From Dethiosulfatarculus sandiegensis (GTDB taxonomy: Bacteria; Desulfobacterota; Desulfarculia; Desulfarculales; Desulfarculaceae), in assembly GCF_000931935.2 (NCBI RefSeq), contig NZ_AZAC01000014.1:248001-312000 (forward strand): a stretch of 64,000 nucleotides of DNA, written 5' to 3'. A program made the position numbers and the translations under genes. Of this stretch, positions 18,309-25,620 are shown piece by piece (positions within the stretch are counted from its first letter, which is position 1; each line of letters starts with the position of its first letter). The notes beneath the pieces were generated by a model. The model was not told the DNA's origin and did not search any database. It saw only the letters and a list, made by a program, of their open reading frames with translations.

Positions 18309-18414
18309 CCAATTCGGGCCGTCTAGAAGAGGCATGACAACTTCTTTAAAGCGTTTATCAAGGGATGGCTTATTTACCGTTAACCAGCCGGGAATAACGG
18401 CTTCCGGGGAGAGG

Positions 18415-18476
18415 TGTCTAATTTTTATACATGACTTGATCGGGTTTATAGCCTGTTTTTGTCGAATTAATAGACA
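18415..18476. promoter_or_regulatory. Candidate enhancer sites between the divergent sigma-54 promoters
   Basis: TGTCTAAT at 18415 and its inverted counterpart ATTAATAGACA ending at 18476 form an inverted repeat with about 50 bp between the arms, centred between the two sigma-54 promoters. This is where binding sites for an NtrC-type activator would be expected. The AT-rich centre could host an IHF bend. There is no direct evidence beyond position and symmetry. The rest of the 447-bp gap holds no gene. Confidence 0.4.
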
Positions 18477-18515
18477 TTGGCCGCTGATGTGCCCCATTAG
18501 GCGGGGCTTGAGCCA

Positions 18516-18531
18516 CGGCACGGCATTTGCT
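18516..18531 (+). promoter_or_regulatory. Sigma-54 promoter for the TRAP permease
   Basis: CGGCACGGCATTTGCT has the GGCAC -24 element, exact GG-N10-GC spacing and TTGCT -12 element; only the first base departs from the common TGGCAC. It lies 82 bp upstream of the permease ATG. Confidence 0.8.
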
Positions 18532-18613
18532 ACTTACTCGCTCTGTCTGATTGACGAATGGGAGATCAAAGAGAAGCTGACAATGGTTTGTCCCGAGATA
18601 CAGGAGAGTTCAG

Positions 18614-20005
18614 ATGGGGTTGGATATTGTTTATCTCTTGGGCCTTTTGGCGGTTATTGTGCTTTGGTTCGTTTTCATGAAAAGGCCCATATACGAAGCC
18701 ATGCTGGTGGGATATGTGGTGGTTTTTTTTGTGATCCTCTGGGGGGGAACCAACCTTGACAAGGGCCTTGCGGCCGCCCAGTTCTGGGACTTCCTGATCA
18801 AGCCGGCCACCAACACCCTGTTCTACGCCATTGTGGGTTTTCTGGCCCTGGCCTTTGTCTTTGGCAAGACCAATGTGGTCCTGGCCATAATCGATCTGAT
18901 CCTGGCCCTGGTCGGCAGGGTGCGGGGCGGGGCGGGGTATGTCAGCCTTTTCGGCAGCACCTTCATGGCCTCTCTTTCCGGCACCGGCCCGGGCAATGTG
19001 GCGGCCACCGGAGTTTTCACCATACCCACCATGGTCAAGACCAAATTCCCCCGCGCCCTGGCAGCTACAGTTGAGATGTCGGCCAGCTCCCTGGGGCCGA
19101 TCATCCCGCCTTCCGGAACCATCCTCCTGGCCTTTGGGGTCTTGAACACCCTTTATCCCGAGAAGTACAGCCTTTCCTACTTCTGGATGGCCGTATGGGG
19201 GGTGGGTGCTTATTTTATCTTGCAACGGGTCATAACCCTTTATGTTTTTTGCCGTCACTACAAGGTGGAGCCGGTCCCTAAAGAGCAGCTCCCCAAATTG
19301 GGTGAAGTATTCAAACACCAGTGGCCCGCGCTTTTGGTGCCGGTGATCATCTTTTTGCCCCTTTACCTGGACTTTGAGTTCGGCTCCACGGTTATCAAGG
19401 ATATTCTGGGTGCCAAGGGAGCCAAGGCCTTTTCCAAAAGTGTAATTTTGTTTGCTCCCGGCCTGGCCACTCTGTATGCCATTTTCATCAGCAGAAAACA
19501 GATAAAAGGCGGGGCTTCCGCAACCAATCTATTTAACCTTTTCAAGGGAGGCTCGCGCCAGGTGGTGCCGGTTGCGGCCACGGTTTATTTCGCCTATTCC
19601 ATATCTTATCTTTTCAAGGCCGCCGGTGTGGGGGAAGGACTGGGCCATGTGATGCAGGATATGCAGATGAACACCTGGCAACTGGCCTTGGTTATACCGG
19701 TCTTTACCTGTCTTTTGGGCATGATCCTGCCGGGCTCGGCCCAGATCGCCATTTTCGGCGGGGCCATTGTAACGATCATGGCCGCAGGCGGCATGGACCC
19801 GCTTTTGGCTGCCTGCATCCTGCCGGCCATCACCGGGGCCTTGGAAGGCATGACGCCGCCTTTGGCTCTGGCCATGTTCGCGGCCATGGGTATTGCCGAT
19901 TCAGGAATTGGAGAGACTTCCAAGCTGGCCTTTATCTGGGTCTTTGCCCATCTGTTTGTGGCTGTTCTGATTATGGTCGGGTTCCTGCCCAATTTCCTGG
20001 CCTAG
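18614..20005 (+). CDS. TRAP-type large permease (DctM-like)
   Basis: 463 aa with about 12 predicted membrane spans. The signature segments SLSGTGPGNVAATG and SSLGPIIPPSGTILLAFG (near residues 118 and 158) and the matching second-half PGSAQIAIFGG...TPPLALAMFAAMGIA mark a DctM-type permease with internal duplication. It imports organic acids with sodium. AGGAG precedes the ATG and a sigma-54 promoter lies upstream. No periplasmic binding protein or normal DctQ gene is adjacent; only an 87-aa two-span protein follows 12 bp later. The substrate-binding subunit may be elsewhere, or this is a divergent carrier. Confidence 0.8.
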   Translation: MGLDIVYLLGLLAVIVLWFVFMKRPIYEAMLVGYVVVFFVILWGGTNLDKGLAAAQFWDFLIKPATNTLFYAIVGFLALAFVFGKTNVVLAIIDLILALVGRVRGGAGYVSLFGSTFMASLSGTGPGNVAATGVFTIPTMVKTKFPRALAATVEMSASSLGPIIPPSGTILLAFGVLNTLYPEKYSLSYFWMAVWGVGAYFILQRVITLYVFCRHYKVEPVPKEQLPKLGEVFKHQWPALLVPVIIFLPLYLDFEFGSTVIKDILGAKGAKAFSKSVILFAPGLATLYAIFISRKQIKGGASATNLFNLFKGGSRQVVPVAATVYFAYSISYLFKAAGVGEGLGHVMQDMQMNTWQLALVIPVFTCLLGMILPGSAQIAIFGGAIVTIMAAGGMDPLLAACILPAITGALEGMTPPLALAMFAAMGIADSGIGETSKLAFIWVFAHLFVAVLIMVGFLPNFLA

Positions 20006-20017
20006 GGAGGTGCATAG

Positions 20018-20281
20018 ATGATCAAATCGCTTAAGGCAGTCTTCAGTGCTTCGGTTTTGCTAAGTGTACTCGGCGGAGCGGTTATGTTTCTGCTCTTTAT
20101 CATTGCCATGTTGATGGGAGGAGAAAAGGGTCAGGATCTGGCTTTGTTTGCCAGAAACAGCTTTTTACCCTGGGTGATCAGGCTGGCCACCCTGGGGGTT
20201 GGGGCCGGATTGTTGGGTTTTTATTTGGGCGAAGGGCATTCCCTCTCCCTGAAGGATCACGGCAAGGAGGGTGAGCCCTGA
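20018..20281 (+). CDS. Small two-span membrane protein coupled to the permease
   Basis: 87 aa with two hydrophobic helices (about 8-32 and 48-68) and a charged tail ending KEGEP. GGGAGG precedes the ATG. The 12-bp gap to the DctM-like gene and the terminator just after show it is part of that transcript. It could substitute for the usual four-span DctQ subunit or act as an accessory peptide. It does not look like DctQ by length or motifs; the role is inferred from position only. Confidence 0.65.
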   Translation: MIKSLKAVFSASVLLSVLGGAVMFLLFIIAMLMGGEKGQDLALFARNSFLPWVIRLATLGVGAGLLGFYLGEGHSLSLKDHGKEGEP

Positions 20282-20310
20282 TATACCCCTTAATCTTAAA
20301 CTGTCCGGCG

Positions 20311-20349
20311 AAACGCGGTAAGGGATTTGGGTGCCTTGCCGCGTTTTTT
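20311..20349. terminator. Terminator after permease operon
   Basis: AAACGCGG.AAGG pairs with CCTT.CCGCGTTT across a 10-base loop and runs into TTTTTT on the plus strand. It separates the permease operon from the convergent NtrC-type regulator. Confidence 0.88.
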
Positions 20350-20361
20350 CGTGATACAGGC

Positions 20362-21714
20362 TCAGTTAACTTTGAGTCTGTTGTAAAGGGTTTGCCGGTT
20401 TATGTCCAGGATTCTGGCCACCTTGGCCTTATTGCCCTTTTCCCTTTCCATGATCCTATCAATGTAAAGGTTTTCCAGCTCCCTCAAGGTGAGATCCCGG
20501 TTCAGGGATTCCGCCAGGGAGTCTACCGGGGCAAAGCCCCGGGGAAGGTGTTTTTTGCGCAAGGTGCGGTCCTGTGGGCCTGCCATTACCACTGCCCGCT
20601 CCACAGTGTTCTGTAGTTGCCTTACATTGCCTGGCCAGGGGTGGTTCATAAAGAGGTAGAGCACCTCAAGGTCTATTTCAGAGAGATTTTTCTCATAGCG
20701 CCCGGCATAGTCACCTAAAAAGCGCTTTGCCAACAGAGGTATATCCTCTTTTCTTTGGCTCAGGCGGGGCAGGCTTAAATGAACCACATTAAGGCGGTAG
20801 AAAAGATCTTCCCTAAACTTGCCCTGGGCCACCCTGGCTTCCAGATTACGGTTGGTGGCCGCAATAACCCTCACATCCACCGGCAGGTCGGCCGAACCGC
20901 CCACCCTTTGGATCACCTTTTCCTGTAAAACCCGCAAAAAACGCACCTGGGAGGCCAGGGGCAATTCACCGATTTCATCCAGAAAAACCGTGCCCTGATG
21001 AGCCTGCTCAAATTTGCCCGGCGTGGTGCGCAAGGCTCCGGTAAAGGCTCCTTTTTCATAGCCGAACAGCTCGCTTTCCACCAGGGTTTCCGCAATGGCG
21101 CCGCAGTTTATGGTCACCAGCGGTTTGTCCTTTCCGGTGCTCAAGCTGTGAATGGCCCGGGCCACCATTCCCTTGCCCACCCCGCTTTCACCTGAGATAA
21201 GCACCGTAGCCTTGGTTTCGGCCACCCTTTCCACCATATCGGCCAGCTCTTGCATTTCCTGGCTCTTGGCAATCATTCCCTGGAAATTGCCCCTGTTATT
21301 TAGCGCCCTTTTCAGTTTGCGGTTTTCTTGGTGCAGATGCCTGTGCTCCAGGGCCTTTTGCACGGTGAGCAAAAGTTCGTCCGGGGTGAACGATTTATGG
21401 ATATAGTCAAAGGCCCCGTTCTTCACCGCCTGGACCGCGCTTTTAAGGTCCGCATAGGCGGAGATGAATATCACCTCCAGCAAAGGGTCCTTGCCCTTGG
21501 CCTTTTGAAACAGGCTGAGCCCGTCCAAGTCGGGCATGCGTAGGTCTGTGATCATGAGGTCATAGATATCCTGATCCAGGCAGTTCAAGGCCTCCATGCC
21601 TCCGGCCACAGCCCTGACCTGCCAGCCCGCTTCTTGCAATAAAAGGGAAAGGGTTTTTAAAATGGCCGCTTCGTCATCAACTAAGAGAATATTGGCTTGA
21701 TGTGGAACAGGCAT
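20362..21714 (-). CDS. NtrC-family sigma-54-dependent response regulator
   Basis: 450 aa. A receiver domain (1-120; phospho-acceptor in MITDLRMPDLDG) is followed by an AAA+ sigma-54 activation domain (about 145-375; Walker A GESGVGKG, GAFTGA loop intact, Walker B FLDEIGELP) and a Fis-type helix-turn-helix (VARILDINRQTLYNRL). It should activate sigma-54 promoters when phosphorylated. The kinase gene ends one base before its start, so the two are coupled. The two sigma-54 promoters at 18293 and 18516 are the likeliest targets, as in DctB/DctD systems. Confidence 0.93.
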   Translation of the reverse strand: MPVPHQANILLVDDEAAILKTLSLLLQEAGWQVRAVAGGMEALNCLDQDIYDLMITDLRMPDLDGLSLFQKAKGKDPLLEVIFISAYADLKSAVQAVKNGAFDYIHKSFTPDELLLTVQKALEHRHLHQENRKLKRALNNRGNFQGMIAKSQEMQELADMVERVAETKATVLISGESGVGKGMVARAIHSLSTGKDKPLVTINCGAIAETLVESELFGYEKGAFTGALRTTPGKFEQAHQGTVFLDEIGELPLASQVRFLRVLQEKVIQRVGGSADLPVDVRVIAATNRNLEARVAQGKFREDLFYRLNVVHLSLPRLSQRKEDIPLLAKRFLGDYAGRYEKNLSEIDLEVLYLFMNHPWPGNVRQLQNTVERAVVMAGPQDRTLRKKHLPRGFAPVDSLAESLNRDLTLRELENLYIDRIMEREKGNKAKVARILDINRQTLYNRLKVN

Positions 21715-21715
21715 A

Positions 21716-23332
21716 TCAATCTCCAGGCAGCTTCATTTGGCAGGCGGAATCTTTACTAAGGGGGAAAACCACGCAGAAACAGGTTCCCTTGGGATTTAAG
21801 TCTTCCATAGAGACTCTTCCTCCCGCTTCCATAACCAGGCGGTGCACAATATAAAGCCCTATGCCGGTTCCGTGCTCCTTGGTGGTGTAAAAGGGGTCAA
21901 ACAGGTTGTTTTTCTCTTCCGGGTCCAGCCCGCAGCCCGTGTCCGATACCTTGAGGAAGAGCTCACCTGAGTTCGTGAAGGTCTCAAGGCAAAGGCGTCT
22001 GGGGCCTTTTCCCCGGGTTTCAATAGCCTCCACACTGTTTATGATCAGGTTAAGCAGGATTTGTTTCAGGTTGTCCTTGCTGAGGTTGATCAGAGCCTCT
22101 GCTTTGTCGGAAAAAAAGTCGAGAGAGATTTCCCTTTTTCTCAAGTCCGCTGCCATGAGGTTCACTGTTTCCCGAACGGTTTCCCCCACCCTGCAAACGG
22201 AATTAAAGACCATCGGGGGATTTTTGCAGAAAAGGTGCAGGATGTTCTGCAAAAAACGGTTAAGCCTTTCGCTTTCATCCTCAATGGTGGTCAAAAGGCT
22301 TAGGCAGGTGGGGTCTTCTCCCAGCCTTTCCGCCTTTAGCCTCAGCATGCTGCTGGCTGTACGGATCGGCAAAAGCGGGTTGCACATTTCATGGGCCAGC
22401 CCGGCGGTTAGCCTGCCGACTGCGGAGAGCTTTTCGGCCCGCATCACCTGCTCGGTAAGCTTGTCCTCCATGGTGGTGTCCCTGAAGATGCAGATGCAGC
22501 CCTTTACCGTTCCGTCCTGGGCCCGCAGTAAAGAGGTGCTCAGGCGTACATTCACCCATTTGCCGTCTTTTTGCCTTAGCTGGTTTTTGGCCTCAAAAAG
22601 CGGGGTTTCATTGTGGAGCGTCTCCAATATTTTCAGCTTTTTGTCTGGTTCGGTCAGGTTCAGCCGATCTATGTGCCTGCCCAGGACCTTTTCCATGGTG
22701 TGGCCGGTTATTTTTTGGGCCGCCTGGTTAAAGGCCAGCAAACGGCCTTTTTTATCCACCACCATCACCCCGCTGTTTATGCTCTCCAAAATCCGGCTGG
22801 AAAATTCCTCACTCTCCCGCACCCTTAAGTTGGTCTGCATCAGGGTGGCCAGTTCTGTCGCGATGATTGAGATAAGCTGGACCTGCTTTTCCCGGAACTG
22901 TCCCGGCCTGGTGCTTGAGATGCTCATAACCCCTTTTAAATCGTCGCCCGCCACCAGGGGTGCGGCCAGAAAACTCTTTATCGGCGGATCCTCGGGTTTG
23001 CACTGGCGGATATTGAAATCCTCCAGGTGATCCGCATCCCGCACCAAAAGGGCCTTTCGCCTGGCCGCCACCCAGCCTACGGCCCCTTGGCCGACCTGAA
23101 AGCGGTTGCGTTTTCTCAGGGCGGGTAGACTGGCCCCCTTGCAGGCGACCACTTCCAGTTCCTCTCCGGCCCGGTTCAGCTTGTAGATGACGCACATGTC
23201 GAAAGTGATCACGGTGGAGATGAAATCAAAGATGATGCCTGCCAGGCTTTTCAAGTCGCTGGCCCTGGCCATGCGCATCATGGTTTCAGAAAGGTATTTA
23301 AGATCAATAATATGTGCCTGGTCCCGACCCAT
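21716..23332 (-). CDS. Soluble GAF-PAS sensor histidine kinase
   Basis: 538 aa, no membrane segments. GAF domain (about 25-175), PAS domain (about 180-300; NSGVMVVDKKGRLLAFNQAA), HisKA (His near 314 in GLAHEMCNPL, where Cys replaces the common Arg), and HATPase_c (N-box LILNLIINSVEAI, G-boxes DTGCGLD and GTGIGLYIV). The start at 23332 has GGAG seven bases upstream. The frame runs 75 codons further but would overlap little and lacks a ribosome site. It probably phosphorylates the adjacent NtrC-type regulator in response to an intracellular signal. Confidence 0.9.
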   Translation of the reverse strand: MGRDQAHIIDLKYLSETMMRMARASDLKSLAGIIFDFISTVITFDMCVIYKLNRAGEELEVVACKGASLPALRKRNRFQVGQGAVGWVAARRKALLVRDADHLEDFNIRQCKPEDPPIKSFLAAPLVAGDDLKGVMSISSTRPGQFREKQVQLISIIATELATLMQTNLRVRESEEFSSRILESINSGVMVVDKKGRLLAFNQAAQKITGHTMEKVLGRHIDRLNLTEPDKKLKILETLHNETPLFEAKNQLRQKDGKWVNVRLSTSLLRAQDGTVKGCICIFRDTTMEDKLTEQVMRAEKLSAVGRLTAGLAHEMCNPLLPIRTASSMLRLKAERLGEDPTCLSLLTTIEDESERLNRFLQNILHLFCKNPPMVFNSVCRVGETVRETVNLMAADLRKREISLDFFSDKAEALINLSKDNLKQILLNLIINSVEAIETRGKGPRRLCLETFTNSGELFLKVSDTGCGLDPEEKNNLFDPFYTTKEHGTGIGLYIVHRLVMEAGGRVSMEDLNPKGTCFCVVFPLSKDSACQMKLPGD

Positions 23333-23477
23333 TTGCCGCTCCACTTGAGGCGAGGCTTTTCCCAGATCCGCGTAAAAGGTCTGTTGCTGGAATATAGCAA
23401 GACCCGTGCCGGGATTACAAAGTGTAAAAAACTTCACGGCAAGGGGACGGATGCCGGAGGGGCGGCCGGACCGGTTA

Positions 23478-24725
23478 CTACTGCTCGGCCACCCAGCTTT
23501 CCACCCGTGATCCTTTAAAGAATATGAACTCCTGGGCATAATCCCAGCGTTCATCACCGGCGGGGTTGTTGGTGAGGACTGTCACCTGGTCCGGTTCGCC
23601 AAGGCTGGCGGTGACCTGCTCAGCGGTCATGCCCTGGACCACCCGGCCTTGGCTGATCGCCTCGGTGATGTCTGGGGGGAGTTCGGAGCGGTTTTGCAGA
23701 TAATTTTCACGTCTGTCCTGGGCGCTTTTCGGGAGGGCATTTGCCTGGTCCAGGCCGTCGGGCCGAGGGCCTGCGGCGCCTTTTCGGTGAACCAGTTTGA
23801 GCTTTACCGGCCTGCCGTTTTGATCGGAGGTGGTCACATATACCTTGACCCTGGGCAGGGCCTTGTCCACCAGCTCCAGGAAGAGTCTTTCCCTGGTGAC
23901 CTTTGGCGCGTTTACATATTCCCTGAACAGCTCCCTGAATCGGCTGGATTCTCCTTCAGCCGCCGATACCTTGGCAAAGGCCTCGGCCCCGGCCTTTTCC
24001 AGCATGCCCCGGGCCCTGGCCTTGGCTCCGGGGATCACCTTGTTTTTGTAGTTGTTGGCCTGGTGAATGGCAGTGGAGCGTTCCTCCCTGGCGTTGATTA
24101 CGTCCTTAAAGGCTCCTCTCACCGAATTCGGCGGCTGGATCTGTCTGGTTTCTATACTCACCAGGGAAAGCCCCAGGTCCGAGTCTTTTATTGCCCTGGT
24201 CAGGTCCTCCCTTATCTTCATTTCCAGTTGGCGTTTGCCGGTGGTTAAAAGCGAGTCCACCCCTCCTTGGGCAATGGTCGTTAAAATCACCTGGTTGGCC
24301 TGGCTTTTCAAAACATTTTCCGGCCGGTTAACCTGAAACAGGTATTTGGCCGGGTCTGAGATGCGGTATTGAATGGAGAAAGAGGCATGGATGATATTTT
24401 GGTCCCCGGTAAGGCAATAGGGGGTTATGCTCTGGTATTGGGCGGCCTGGCTCTGCAGGTTCGGCGAAAAACCCACGTTCATGGTCTTGACCTGCCTTAT
24501 GCTGACCTTGTCCACCTGGTCAAAAGGCCAGGGCAGACGATAATGGATGCCCGGCCCCACTGTCTCCAAAACCGATCCGAAACGGCGCAAAACAGCCGCC
24601 TGGTTGGCCTCGACAACATAGATGCCCGAGGCTGCGTAAAGTAGAAACAGCCCGGTCATACCGGCCAAAATGATCCTGTCTAAGTTTTTGAATACATCTT
24701 TGTGCTGGCGCACAAACTCTATCAT
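23478..24725 (-). CDS. HflK-like SPFH protein with SmpA/OmlA-like C-terminal domain
   Basis: 415 aa. One N-terminal membrane helix (about 18-36) precedes a periplasmic SPFH/Band-7 domain (about 37-280; QAAVLRRFG and GPGIHYRLPWPFDQV are HflK marks). A linker follows. The last 65 residues (GRVVQGMTAEQVTASLGEPD...WDY...FKGSRVESW) resemble the SmpA/OmlA/BamE fold. HflK-HflC normally forms a cage around the FtsH protease in the inner membrane; a BamE-like tail is not part of classic HflK. Third gene of a three-SPFH operon. The tail assignment is by motif and should be checked by structure prediction. Confidence 0.8.
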   Translation of the reverse strand: MIEFVRQHKDVFKNLDRIILAGMTGLFLLYAASGIYVVEANQAAVLRRFGSVLETVGPGIHYRLPWPFDQVDKVSIRQVKTMNVGFSPNLQSQAAQYQSITPYCLTGDQNIIHASFSIQYRISDPAKYLFQVNRPENVLKSQANQVILTTIAQGGVDSLLTTGKRQLEMKIREDLTRAIKDSDLGLSLVSIETRQIQPPNSVRGAFKDVINAREERSTAIHQANNYKNKVIPGAKARARGMLEKAGAEAFAKVSAAEGESSRFRELFREYVNAPKVTRERLFLELVDKALPRVKVYVTTSDQNGRPVKLKLVHRKGAAGPRPDGLDQANALPKSAQDRRENYLQNRSELPPDITEAISQGRVVQGMTAEQVTASLGEPDQVTVLTNNPAGDERWDYAQEFIFFKGSRVESWVAEQ

Positions 24726-24735
24726 GGGGTACTCC

Positions 24736-25620
24736 TCACTCCTTAAGGTATTTAAAGAGCTTGGAATGCTCGGACAGAATCAGGGTGGTTTGATTGTCCA
24801 GGATCTTGCCGTAGGTCTGCATGGTGCGCCAGAATTCGTAAAATTCCGGGTCCTGTCCAAAAGCGCTGGAATAGGTGCGGGCGGCCTTGGCCTCTGCCTT
24901 GCCCATGACCTTTTGAGATTCCTCATAAGCCCTGGCCAGGATAGCCGCCTTTTCCCTGTCCGCCTCGGCCCTGATAACCGACGCTTTTTCCTGACCCTCG
25001 GCCCGGTATTTGTTGGCTATGGCCTTTCGCTCGGCCTTCATGCGGTTGTAGACACTGCTTGCGTTCTGAGACGGCAGGGCCAGCTGGCTGATGCCTGTCT
25101 TGACCACTTTGATGCCGTAAAGGGCCAGGGTGCTTTGGCCGATATCCTTTTGAATGCGTTTTTCCAGGTCCTTGATTTTGATTTTGCGGGAAAGCGACAC
25201 CAGGTCCTCAAATTCAAAGTCACCGATCGCCGCACCGCCCTTGGAGATGAGGATATCCTCCAGCCGCTGCCTGGCCTCCTCAAAGTTCCCCAGGGATTCA
25301 AAATATTGCTTGGGCTTTTCAATTTGCCACTGCACATAGCATTTGAGGATCAGGTTTTTCTTGTCCCTGGTCAGGTATTCGCTGAGCCTGCTTTGAAAAA
25401 GCTGCAACCTGCGGTCGAACTTGTGGTTTTTTTGCACCCAAAGGGGATACTTAAAATAGAGCCCGGCCTGTTCTATTATCCTCACCGGTTTACCGAACTG
25501 GGTGACCACTGCGAATTCACCCTGGTTGACCACAAAGGTGGACTGGTAAAAAAGGCTTGCCCCTACCAACAGGCCTATTATCCCAAACAGTATTTTTTTC
25601 ACGTCAACCTTCCAGTTCAT
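24736..25620 (-). CDS. hflC: HflC-like SPFH protein
   Basis: 294 aa. An N-terminal membrane helix (about 10-28) is followed by an SPFH domain with VVNQGEFAVVTQFGKPV, matching the HflC start, and a long helical region rich in KAE repeats (KAAILARAYEESQKVMGKAEAKAART). The start at 25620 lies inside the end of the upstream CDF-HflK gene (17-bp overlap); the longer frame to 25701 has no membrane-compatible start. The helical part should assemble with the two flanking HflK-like proteins into a membrane microdomain or FtsH-modulating cage. Confidence 0.88.
   Translation of the reverse strand: MNWKVDVKKILFGIIGLLVGASLFYQSTFVVNQGEFAVVTQFGKPVRIIEQAGLYFKYPLWVQKNHKFDRRLQLFQSRLSEYLTRDKKNLILKCYVQWQIEKPKQYFESLGNFEEARQRLEDILISKGGAAIGDFEFEDLVSLSRKIKIKDLEKRIQKDIGQSTLALYGIKVVKTGISQLALPSQNASSVYNRMKAERKAIANKYRAEGQEKASVIRAEADREKAAILARAYEESQKVMGKAEAKAARTYSSAFGQDPEFYEFWRTMQTYGKILDNQTTLILSEHSKLFKYLKE

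Noticed and set aside
20018..20281. Small protein as a true DctQ subunit
   Set aside because: Too short, with two spans instead of four and none of the DctQ motifs.
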